Shown: piece after piece, positions 1-5,385 of the stretch
Layout of the letters: each line of letters begins with the position of its first letter
How positions within the stretch are numbered: the stretch's first letter is position 1
Notes under the pieces: model-generated
Seen by the model: the letters and a program-made list of their open reading frames with translations, nothing else
What the model was told of the DNA's origin: nothing
Databases searched by the model: none
From: Verrucomicrobiota bacterium
GTDB taxonomy: Bacteria; Verrucomicrobiota; Verrucomicrobiia; Chthoniobacterales; UBA10450
Assembly: GCA_003219335.1 (NCBI GenBank)
Contig: QHOF01000012.1
Span: 1 to 9,249 of the forward strand
DNA: 9,249 nt
Direction of reading: 5' to 3'
Made by a program: the position numbers and the translations under genes

Positions 1-36
1 TTTGTTTTCGGAGTTGTTTGCATTTTGAGGGTCTTC

Positions 37-136
37 TTTGCGATGAGGCTTGTCTGGGGGTTCCTGGGGCGTAGCGGTAAGACGGTCCCACTGGACCTGC
101 TTTGCGAGGAGGCTTGTCTGGGGGGTTACTGGGGAG
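37..136 (+). repeat. Imperfect direct repeat, 64-bp spacing
   Basis: A block starting TTTGCGATGAGGCTTGTCTG at 37 returns at 101 as TTTGCGAGGAGGCTTGTCTG, each followed by a G run, a short TTCCT or TTACT segment and GGGG. About 34 bases match with a few substitutions. Two units are visible; the array may extend left of the window. Function unknown. Confidence 0.7.
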
Positions 137-199
137 TTGCTATCTGAGGGGTGTCTAGGGGGAGGGGATCTGCTATCGATTGGTTAGGCTTGCTTGCGC

Positions 200-225
200 G
201 GCGTCTGACACAGACGCCCTACAAT
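200..225 (-). repeat. REP-like hairpin, GTAG/CAGACGCC family, copy 1
   Basis: GGCGTCTG and CAGACGCC form an eight-base perfect stem around a three-base loop (ACA on the plus strand), followed by CTACAAT. Read on the minus strand this is ATTGTAG and then the hairpin, so a GTAG tetranucleotide sits at the 5' foot of the stem. That is the layout of REP elements recognised by RAYT transposases. Two further copies lie at 1816-1841 and 1858-1886 beside a RAYT remnant. Confidence 0.75.
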
Positions 226-624
226 GTTGGGTCTGCGTCTGAAAGATCGTTGTGGGGGGCCTGGGGGTGTTGGTGAATTGATTACACTGCAGCGCCGGGG
301 TGGCCGCGACTGCGGTTCCACCTCTTCGTCACTAGCCGCGCTCGAGCGCGGTGTGCGCGTTGACCTCGGTAGGAGAAGGAGAAGGCGGCACAGCATAAGA
401 TCTGGCGCCCGGTGCGAGGAAGCGCTATCGGGCACCGCTCTGGGGGGCATCGCGATATACATTCTCACCTTCCTATTCGGGAATGGCGGGGCGAAGTTCC
501 GAAAAAATTTCTGTTTCTGGCAAAAATTCGACCAAATTGGCTGCCTAGCTCGGGTCCTATGGGTTGCAAATTGGCGCGGAGTCTCGTTAGTCTAAGACCG
601 CTTATGAAAATCGGCGTTTTTGGT

Positions 625-647
625 AGGGAGTGTCTCCTGATTTTTTT
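625..647 (+). terminator. Possible weak intrinsic terminator
   Basis: AGGGAG and CTCCT can pair around a TGT loop with one bulged base, followed by GA and seven T residues (641-647). Stem plus T-run resembles a rho-independent terminator for rightward transcription, but the stem is short and no gene is seen upstream, so this is only a candidate. Confidence 0.2.
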
Positions 648-748
648 GGCGGGGAATTCCCTTAGGGGATGGTGTGAACAGCGGTGAACAGGTCGGCTTT
701 GTCGTCGGGAAAAGGTCCCTAGGTGGGCTTCGCCGGAGTTGAAATGAT

Positions 749-862
749 GAAGGGTTAGGGAGTGCGTCGACATGTCGCCGCTTTCGAAATGGCGGACATG
801 TCCGCGCACTCCAAATTCTTATCCGTAAAATCCGTGGTCGCCCTTCAACCCTTTAACCCTTC
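749..862. repeat. Composite palindromic element (GGACATGTCC family copy 1, with outer arms)
   Basis: The core at 761-812 is an imperfect inverted repeat: left arm AGTGCG then TCGACATGTCG, right arm GCGGACATGTCCGC then GCACT, around a CTTTCGAAAT centre. Each arm contains an ACATGT-centred palindrome. Around it sit GAAGGGTTA (749-757) and its reverse complement TAACCCTTC (854-862). A diverged ATCCGT-AAATCCGTGG unit lies inside at 821-838. A copy of the core, matching at about 47 of 52 positions, is inserted in the NIF3 gene at 3166-3220. It sits just past the end of the response regulator gene. Confidence 0.75.
821..838 (+). repeat. Dispersed ATCCGCGTAATCCGTGG-like unit, copy 1
   Basis: ATCCGTAAAATCCGTGG resembles units at 2724-2752, 3609-3626 (opposite strand) and 3734-3760. 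All copies lie in intergenic DNA. It is short and diverged, so this copy is the least certain of the four. Confidence 0.45.
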
Positions 863-889
863 AGCCACCCTACCCGAGGCTCCGCCTCC

Positions 890-1666
890 TCACGCCGCAG
901 GGAAACGGACCACCTTCTTTTTGCCCCTGTCAATGATTGGCTTGGGCGGCAAAAAAGTTTCCTCCACGTGTTTGGTGGCGCGGGCGACCAGCTCCCGGCC
1001 GCTGCCCAGGCCGAGCTTGTGTTTGATGTTCTCGCGATGGCTCTCAATCGTTTTCACGCTCAGATTGAGCGAATGCGCGATCTGTTTGTTGGCGAGTCCC
1101 GAGCCGAGCAAATGGAAGATGTTCATCTCGCGATCGGACAGATTTTCAATTGCACCGGAAGCGCGGGGCGAACGGTGCTCAGCAAAGCGCGCTTCGAGCG
1201 ATTTCTTGAACGCGCGCAGGGCCACGTCGCGGCTGACGTAAATGTTGCCGCTTAAGATTTCGCGAATGGCGGCTAACAATTCTTCCTTGGGCGCTTTTTT
1301 CATCACGTACCCGTCCGCGCCCGCGCGGAGGGCGCGCTCTGCAAACAGGATTTCCTCAAAGGCCGAATACACCAGGACCAGCAGAGCAGGCCGTTCTTTC
1401 TTGAGGCGCTTAACAAATTCCAGGCTGTCGCCGGACCCGAGCCGGAGCGCGGTCAGCAGCAAATGTGGTTTGCACTCAGCGATCTTATGGCGCGCATCCC
1501 GCATGCAGTCGGTTTCGCCGCACACCATCAAGTCCGGCTGCGAATTGAGGCAATCTGCAATCCCGTAGCGAAGCAGCGGGTGCTCTTCCAACACTAGGAC
1601 GCGCTTTTTCGCGATCTGTCGTGCGGGCGCAATTTTCCCTGGCGCGTGTGTATGTGAGGTCTGCAT
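890..1666 (-). CDS. NarL/FixJ-type response regulator with a degenerate receiver
   Basis: This 258-residue protein has a CheY-like receiver (about residues 20-138) and a C-terminal LuxR-type helix-turn-helix (about 174-236; LSDREMNIFHLLGSGLANKQ, then SVKTIESHRENIKHKLGL). It should bind DNA as a transcription regulator in the cytoplasm. The receiver pocket is unusual. The acidic pair is E27-E28 instead of Asp-Asp. The site of the phosphorylated aspartate, in KPHLLLTALRLGSGDSLE, is Ala73. Ser101 and Lys123 fit the conserved Ser/Thr and Lys. The A73 codon (1448-1450, GCG in sense) is unambiguous in the sequence. I infer it is not switched by ordinary phospho-transfer; family members of this kind may act constitutively or bind another signal. 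No sensor kinase is adjacent. The ATG at 1666 gives a 20-residue lead before the receiver and no clear Shine-Dalgarno. Confidence 0.93.
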   Translation of the reverse strand: MQTSHTHAPGKIAPARQIAKKRVLVLEEHPLLRYGIADCLNSQPDLMVCGETDCMRDARHKIAECKPHLLLTALRLGSGDSLEFVKRLKKERPALLVLVYSAFEEILFAERALRAGADGYVMKKAPKEELLAAIREILSGNIYVSRDVALRAFKKSLEARFAEHRSPRASGAIENLSDREMNIFHLLGSGLANKQIAHSLNLSVKTIESHRENIKHKLGLGSGRELVARATKHVEETFLPPKPIIDRGKKKVVRFPAA

Positions 1667-1815
1667 CAGGGACTGATCGCGCCGGGGAAGGAGTCTGCCC
1701 GTGAGAATTGGTTAGACGGTTTACCCATCTGTGGTTCGATAACGCGCAGTTTTTTCGCTTGTCGCAAATTAATTGTAAAGCAAAAAAGTGCAGATTTTTT
1801 TGCGGTCATGAGGAA

Positions 1816-1841
1816 GGCGTCTGACACAGACGCCCTACAAT
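1816..1841 (-). repeat. REP-like hairpin, GTAG/CAGACGCC family, copy 2
   Basis: The 26 bases are identical to copy 1 at 200-225 (GGCGTCTG, ACA loop, CAGACGCC, CTACAAT). On the minus strand GTAG precedes the hairpin. It lies 42 bp before copy 3, in the region between the divergent response regulator and the RAYT remnant. Confidence 0.85.
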
Positions 1842-1857
1842 TTTGGCAATTGTGATT

Positions 1858-1886
1858 GGCGTCTGCCGCGGCGAACGCCCTACAAT
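1858..1886 (-). repeat. REP-like hairpin, GTAG family, diverged copy 3
   Basis: GGCGTCTGCC starts like the other copies but the right arm reads CGAACGCC, leaving a GGCGT/ACGCC stem, and the CTACAAT tail (minus-strand ATTGTAG) is kept. It ends six bases before the RAYT start codon. Such REP copies flanking a RAYT gene are the usual arrangement for these elements. Confidence 0.7.
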
Positions 1887-1892
1887 GCACTT

Positions 1893-2274
1893 ATGGCTCG
1901 GCCGCCCCGAGGTCCTGTAATGTTACCGTGGGATTGCCGCGTAATTTATTTTCTCACCGTTTGCGTTATTCCTCGTCACAACGTCCTGGCAAACGACGCT
2001 GCCTGGCGCGCTCTGCGCCAAACGTTAAGACGCTTGGACAAATGGAACATATATTGCGTCCTAGTGATGCCAGACCACGTCCATCTGCTGAGTGCGCCGC
2101 TGGAACGCGAATTAAGCGTAGCAGCGTTTCTGAAATGGCTGAAACGCTGGTTCAACGAGGTTTATGACTTTCCCCTGGAGCGCCAGTGGTAACCGGGCGG
2201 ATTTGACCGTTCTGCGAACTTCGGAATCCATTCGCGAGAAGTGGAATTACGTTCGCGAGAACCGCCCGACTTAA
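1893..2274 (+). pseudogene. REP-associated tyrosine transposase (RAYT, IS200-like Y1 family), disrupted
   Basis: The first 99 codons read as a RAYT: RVIYFLTVCVIPRHNVLAN near the N terminus, then the HUH-type metal site in VLVMPDHVHLLSAPL (about residues 58-72) and FLKWLKRWFNE, the region leading to the catalytic Tyr helix. These enzymes nick and move REP hairpins as single-stranded DNA. The frame stops at a TAA (2190-2192) where relatives have Gln in a WQPG-type motif, a one-base change from CAA. The next residues PGGFD remain in this frame, then homology resumes one frame over as VLRTSESIREKWNYVRENRP (from about 2209), showing an additional small indel. After that it runs straight into IS110 sequence and the C terminus is missing. 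So it carries a nonsense change, a frameshift and a 3' truncation. The start ATG lies six bases after REP copy 3. Confidence 0.85.
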
Positions 2275-2708
2275 ACTGCTCCAGCGGCAGATCACAAAAC
2301 TGGAGCTGGCGATCGGCTCCATCTTGGAAGAGCAATCTGCGCTGAAGCAAAAAGGAGAGCGCCTGCAACAAGTCAAAGGCGTCGGCTTGATCACCGCTGT
2401 CACCTGCGTCGCTCTCTGTCCAGTCCAGGCGCCAAACAGCAGCTCTGGTCGGCGTGGCTCCCTACGACAACGATAGCGGAGCGCGTAGAGGCTGGCGCCA
2501 TATCGCAGGCGGCCGCCCCAAATTACGCCGTGCCCTGTGCATGGCCGCGATCAGCGCCATCCGCTCAAACCCAACCTTGCGCGGCTTTTACCAGCAACCG
2601 CGTCAGCGCAACAAACCACCCAAAGTCGCCCTGGTCGCCGTCATCAGAAAACTCGCCATCCTCTTGAATCAACTGCTCCGAAATCCTTCTTTTTTGCCAG
2701 CCAGCTAA
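2267..2708 (+). pseudogene. IS110-family transposase, C-terminal remnant with frameshift
   Basis: Only the C-terminal half is present. Frame one from about 2267 gives LKLLQRQITKLELAIGSILE, an EEQSALKQKGERLQQ helix and VKGVGLITAVTCVALCP, the Transposase_20-like helix-hairpin region. The homology then changes frame near 2425-2440 and continues as TAALVGVAPYDNDSGARRGW, RALCMAAISAIRSNP, FYQQ and PPKVALVAVIRKLAILLNQLLR to the stop at 2708. The Ser in DNDSG corresponds to the Ser considered catalytic in this family. Several residues normally between CP and AALVG also seem to be lost. The N-terminal DEDD (RuvC-like) domain is absent, so no active recombinase can be made. The upstream border abuts the RAYT remnant at about 2262-2272. 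Confidence 0.88.
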
Positions 2709-2723
2709 ACACTGTTGTTACAA

Positions 2724-2752
2724 CATCCGTCAAATCCGCGTAATCCGTGCTG
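2724..2752 (+). repeat. Dispersed ATCCGCGTAATCCGTG unit, copy 2
   Basis: CATCCGTCAAATCCGCGTAA followed by TCCGTGCTGG lies between the IS110 remnant and the end of the NIF3 gene. It matches the unit at 3734-3760 and, on the other strand, 3609-3626. Confidence 0.6.
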
Positions 2753-2769
2753 GCTTCTGTCCGGCCCCC

Positions 2770-3585
2770 TTACAATCCCGTTGGGCGATTGATGAATGTC
2801 GACGGGATTTTGAATCGTTTGGACAAATGCGCAGCCAGCGCTTTTACGCCGAACACTTCCGTAGCGTAATGGCCGCCGAGCAGAAGGTTCATGCCGAGCT
2901 CTTCAGCCGCAACGGCGGCCCAGTGCGGCGCTTCGCCAGTGATAAAGGTGTCGATGTTTTCCTGCGCGACCCGGTAGATTTCCGAGCCGGCGCCACCAGT
3001 CACAATGCCGATCACGCGTGTTTGTTTCGGGCCGGAATCGAAAACTTTTACCGGGGCGTTCAATGCTCTTCGCAATTTACGAACGAGTTCGCTGCGCGGC
3101 ATTGACGCGCGTACTTTGAGTCCGATCGGCTGGCCTTTTTCTTCCAGAAACGGCTGCGCCGATTTGGACTGCGGCGACATGTCGCCGCTTTTGAAAGCGC
3201 GGACATGTCCGCGCACTCCAAGAGGCAGACCAAGCGCGCGGGCAAGCTCTGCGTTATTGCCGACCTTGGGATGGATATCCAGAGGGAGGTGCGCGCTGTA
3301 AAGCGCGATGTCGTTTGCAAAGGCGATTTGCAATTGCCCGCGCAAGGCGCTTCTCACCGGTTGCAAGCCGGGCCAGAACAAGCCGTGGTGCACGATCAAA
3401 AGATCGATCTTCTTCCTAGCGGCCTCGGTGAAAACGCGCGTCGAAACATCCACCGCCGCGCCGACCCGCGTGACGCGCCCTGAGTTTTCAATTTGCAGAC
3501 CGTTGAGCGCGTTGTCCCAGTCGCCCACCTCGCGGATACGCAGGAAGTTGTCCGTGTAACGAACGATCTCGGTCAGCGAAGCCAT
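2770..3585 (-). CDS. NIF3/DUF34 family metal-binding protein (YbgI/YqfO-like)
   Basis: The 271-residue protein shows the NIF3 signatures: WDNALNGLQIEN near residues 23-34, the metal-ligand motif LLIVHHGLFWPG (H66, H67), SAHLPLDIHPKVGNNAELAR (D103 and the region after it), and the C-terminal GGHYATEVFGVKALAAHL and INRPTGL. The family forms toroidal hexamers with a di-metal centre; it is often annotated GTP cyclohydrolase 1 type 2-like, but its cellular role is not settled. It is somewhat longer than the roughly 250 residues usual for the short form. The excess matches residues about 123-140 (GVRGHVRAFKSGDMSPQS), which are encoded by a palindromic repeat inserted in frame. Start ATG at 3585; no clear Shine-Dalgarno is visible. 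It appears to be a single-gene unit. Confidence 0.93.
   Translation of the reverse strand: MASLTEIVRYTDNFLRIREVGDWDNALNGLQIENSGRVTRVGAAVDVSTRVFTEAARKKIDLLIVHHGLFWPGLQPVRSALRGQLQIAFANDIALYSAHLPLDIHPKVGNNAELARALGLPLGVRGHVRAFKSGDMSPQSKSAQPFLEEKGQPIGLKVRASMPRSELVRKLRRALNAPVKVFDSGPKQTRVIGIVTGGAGSEIYRVAQENIDTFITGEAPHWAAVAAEELGMNLLLGGHYATEVFGVKALAAHLSKRFKIPSTFINRPTGL
3166..3220 (-). repeat. GGACATGTCC palindrome family copy 2, inside the NIF3 coding sequence
   Basis: On the plus strand GCGGCGACATGTCGCCGC (3171-3188) is a perfect palindrome, followed by a TTTTGAAA centre and GCGGACATGTCCGC (3199-3212), then GCACTCC. About 47 of 52 positions match the intergenic copy at 761-812. The insertion keeps the NIF3 frame and encodes GVRGHVRAFKSGDMS. 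The intergenic copy read in the same direction encodes VRGHVRHFESGDMS, so the repeat is open in this frame in both places. Confidence 0.85.
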
Positions 3586-3608
3586 GAGGAGTGATCAAGG
3601 GTTAACGA

Positions 3609-3626
3609 ACCACGGATAACGCGGAT
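3609..3626 (-). repeat. Dispersed ATCCGCGTTATCCGTGG unit, copy 3
   Basis: ACCACGGATAACGCGGAT is the reverse complement of the unit at 3734-3760. Together they make a loose inverted pair about 110 bases apart, between the divergently transcribed NIF3 and zinc-ribbon genes. Confidence 0.6.
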
Positions 3627-3733
3627 GGGACGGAAAAGGAAGAAGGAATGCTTTTCATCCATGAATCCAATGAGAAACGCCAGCGGTTCGCCGCAAATCC
3701 CAAGAAACAAATCAGACCTGAATTCGTAGTTTT

Positions 3734-3760
3734 ATCCGCGTGATGCGCGTAATCCGTGGT
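3734..3760 (+). repeat. Dispersed ATCCGCGTAATCCGTGG unit, copy 4
   Basis: ATCCGCGTGATGCGCGTAAT followed by CCGTGGT contains the core twice in diverged form. It lies upstream of the zinc-ribbon gene and could overlap its promoter region, though no promoter is evident. Confidence 0.6.
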
Positions 3761-3818
3761 GTTCTGCCTTCTCTTTGCTTGACGAACTCCGCGCGTCTTG
3801 TGACCTTCGGATGAAACG

Positions 3819-4238
3819 ATGGCAATGAATGTGGAATACACCGATGCACCGGCGACTCGGCCCGAGCCGAGCGCAGGAGATAAAATGCCCTGCCCATACT
3901 GCGGACATCTCCTGCCAAAGAATGCGGAACGCTGTGACCAGTGCGATTGGACGCGCCCTGCGACGCAAACTGCCGAGGGTAAAGCGAGCGACGCAGTGGC
4001 GGTTCTCTTCAGTATCATCCCGGGGTTAGGACACATTTACAAGGGACATATCCTGGCGGGCTTTCTCTGGATGGCCGGCGCAATTCCTGTGGGCATCTTT
4101 GTGGTGCTGGCCGCATTCGCCTCTGCCGGATGGGGGCTGGGCCTGTTTTTCTTTTACCTCGCTGCAGTGATGCTGCATGCGTACGCGGTGGTTGATCGCG
4201 TCGCGCCGCCGAGACCAGATGAGGGAGAGGAGTATTAA
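3819..4238 (+). CDS. Small zinc-ribbon membrane protein
   Basis: This 139-residue protein begins with a flexible acidic stretch, then a zinc ribbon with C25-x2-C28 (CPYCGH) and C39-x2-C42 (CDQCDW). Residues about 60-125 are hydrophobic and can form two or three membrane spans (VAVLFSIIPGLGHIYKGHIL, AGFLWMAGAIPVGIFVVLAA and GLGLFFFYLAAVMLHAYAVV). The PGLGHIYKGHILAGFLW segment resembles the PGLGQ-Y-G motif of TM2-like small membrane proteins. The tail is charged (RPDEGEEY). I infer an inner-membrane protein with a cytoplasmic zinc ribbon; no specific function can be assigned. ATG at 3819 or 3825 are both possible starts; no strong ribosome-binding site is visible. Confidence 0.85.
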   Translation: MAMNVEYTDAPATRPEPSAGDKMPCPYCGHLLPKNAERCDQCDWTRPATQTAEGKASDAVAVLFSIIPGLGHIYKGHILAGFLWMAGAIPVGIFVVLAAFASAGWGLGLFFFYLAAVMLHAYAVVDRVAPPRPDEGEEY

Positions 4239-4260
4239 CTGCGTTGACAGTTGATCGGGG

Positions 4261-4294
4261 AGCGCACTGCCCGCACATAGGCGGGCAGTGCGCT
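4261..4294. terminator. Perfect 14-bp hairpin between convergent genes
   Basis: AGCGCACTGCCCGC (4261-4274) and GCGGGCAGTGCGCT (4281-4294) are exact reverse complements around ACATAG. It lies 22 bases after the stop of the zinc-ribbon gene and six bases past the stop of the convergent epimerase gene, a position suited to ending transcription from both sides. No T-run follows on either strand, so it is not a textbook intrinsic terminator; it may instead be a repeat that stabilises 3' ends. Its inner 20 bases match 6143-6162 at 18 positions. Confidence 0.6.
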
Positions 4295-4300
4295 ACCCAA

Positions 4301-5359
4301 TCACGATCTCGCGGCGGCGTGATGAATTTCTTGGAGAATTTCGCGCATGCCGTAGCGAAATTTCCAGTTCGGATAATGCGCTTGAAACTTGCGGACGTCG
4401 CTGATCCACCAGATGTGGTCGCCGATGCGGTGGGTTTCCTCGTACGTCCAGTTTATCTTTTTGCCGCTGATTTCCTCGCACATCTCGATGGCTTCGAGCA
4501 TGGAACAGTTGCTGTGCCGGCTGCCGCCGACGTTATAGACTTCGCCGGCGCGCGGCGCCCGAATGAATTCCGCGAACGCTTCGACGAGGTCGAAACTGTG
4601 GATGTTGTCGCGCACCTGTTTGCCTTTGTAACCAAAGACGCGGTAACGCCTGCCGCTGACGGCGCAAATCATCAGATAAGAAAGAAAACCGTGTAGCTCG
4701 GTCCCCGCGTGCGCAGGCCCGGTGAGACAACCGCCACGGAAAGAGACGGTGGGCATTCCAAAATAGCGCCCGTATTCCTGAACGAGAATGTCCGCGGCAA
4801 CCTTGGACGCGCCGAAGAGTGAATGTTTCGTGTAATCGATGCTCATCGTTTCCGAGATGCCCGGCTCGTATTCGTGGCCCGGCTCGATTTCCCAGCGTTT
4901 CTCCAGTTCGCGCAGCGGCAAACGATTCGGCGTGTCGCCATAGACTTTGTTGGTGGAAGTAAAAATGAATGGCGCTTCGGGAGAAAACTTTCTAGCGGCT
5001 TCGAGCAGATTCAGCGTGCCGTTGGCGTTTACGGTGAAATCGGTTTGCGGATCGCGAGCGGCCCAGTCGTGTGACGGTTGCGAGGCGGTATGCACGATCG
5101 CTTCGATCGCGCCGCGATACTGTTTGAACAGATCCATCACCGCAGCGGCGTCCCGAATATCCATGTCGTGATGTTCGTAACCGCGAATGTGTGCGATTAA
5201 ATCGTCGCGCGTTTTTTTCGTGGAGGCTTCGGCGCCGAAAAATTCCGCGCGCATGTCGTTATCCATTCCGACGACGCGTGCCCCTTCGTTTGCGAAGCGC
5301 CTCACGGTCTCCGATCCGATCAGACCCGCAGAACCTGTGACGATGATCGTGCGCATCAT
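4301..5359 (-). CDS. NAD-dependent sugar-nucleotide epimerase (CDP-paratose/tyvelose 2-epimerase-like extended SDR)
   Basis: The 352-residue protein is an extended short-chain dehydrogenase. It begins with the NAD-binding TGSAGLIG (residues 8-15) and an acidic D33 after the second strand, then [13 protein letters not shown] (133-145), [12 protein letters not shown] (179-190), [42 protein letters not shown] and [20 protein letters not shown], all recalling CDP-paratose 2-epimerase (RfbE/TyvE-type) and its relatives. Such enzymes alter nucleotide-linked sugars for surface polysaccharide. At the catalytic YxxxK site K186 is present, but the Tyr position is Phe182, with Y176 nearby. I recall the HSLFGASK form in related database entries, so this may be typical of the subfamily. 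The start is a double ATG at 5359/5356, 21 bases after the pgl stop, implying cotranscription. The exact substrate is not determined. Confidence 0.88.
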   Translation of the reverse strand: MMRTIIVTGSAGLIGSETVRRFANEGARVVGMDNDMRAEFFGAEASTKKTRDDLIAHIRGYEHHDMDIRDAAAVMDLFKQYRGAIEAIVHTASQPSHDWAARDPQTDFTVNANGTLNLLEAARKFSPEAPFIFTSTNKVYGDTPNRLPLRELEKRWEIEPGHEYEPGISETMSIDYTKHSLFGASKVAADILVQEYGRYFGMPTVSFRGGCLTGPAHAGTELHGFLSYLMICAVSGRRYRVFGYKGKQVRDNIHSFDLVEAFAEFIRAPRAGEVYNVGGSRHSNCSMLEAIEMCEEISGKKINWTYEETHRIGDHIWWISDVRKFQAHYPNWKFRYGMREILQEIHHAAARS

Positions 5360-5364
5360 GTTAC

Positions 5365-5385
5365 AGTAGCGCAGGCTGTGCTACT
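5365..5385 (-). promoter_or_regulatory. Intercistronic hairpin between pgl and the epimerase gene
   Basis: In the message sense, AGTAGC (at the pgl stop codon) pairs with GCTACT just before the epimerase start; beyond an A-C mismatch two further pairs close a three-base loop. It includes the pgl UAG stop and has GTAG at its foot on both strands, like the REP hairpins in this window. It could protect the upstream message from 3' exonucleases or moderate translation of the downstream gene. The stem is short, so the role is inferred. Confidence 0.45.

Larger units (their letters stand above)
1..748. other. Long non-coding or decayed stretch without a credible gene
   Basis: No reading frame here has the look of a protein: the longest open frames (224-595 plus, 465-809 minus) have low-complexity Arg/Gly/Ser-rich or patchwork translations, match no family I recognise and overlap each other on opposite strands. 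The first 180 bases are strongly G-rich on the plus strand with runs of four to six G. The part from about 480 to 690 is more mixed, with several A and T runs and a tandem 10-base echo (GTGAACAG at 674-681 and again at 684-691). One REP-like hairpin lies at 200-225. It could be the worn remains of a gene or mobile element, or a non-coding RNA locus; I cannot decide from sequence alone. Confidence 0.5.

Noticed and set aside
224..809. Open frames on both strands (224-595 plus, 465-809 minus)
   Set aside because: Low-complexity or patchwork translations, mutual overlap, no family signature and no ribosome-binding site; part of the minus frame is simply the palindromic repeat.
749..862. Repeats as a CRISPR array
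   Set aside because: The units are inverted palindromes without regular spacing or unique spacers, and no cas gene is present.
876..888. GAGGC-TCC-GCCTC hairpin at the end of the response regulator gene as a terminator
   Set aside because: Five-base stem with no T-run on the minus strand, overlapping close to the stop; too weak to call.
1666..1890. A 74-codon minus-strand frame ending at the response regulator start with a TGATG overlap
   Set aside because: It is built largely from two REP hairpins and intergenic sequence; the stop-start overlap is likely chance.
3602..4036. A 144-codon minus-strand frame opposite the zinc-ribbon gene
   Set aside because: The plus-strand gene has paired CxxC motifs and coherent membrane segments; the minus frame shows no protein-like pattern and includes dispersed repeat units.
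4244..4696. A 150-codon plus-strand frame
   Set aside because: Antisense shadow of the epimerase gene, whose family motifs are clear.
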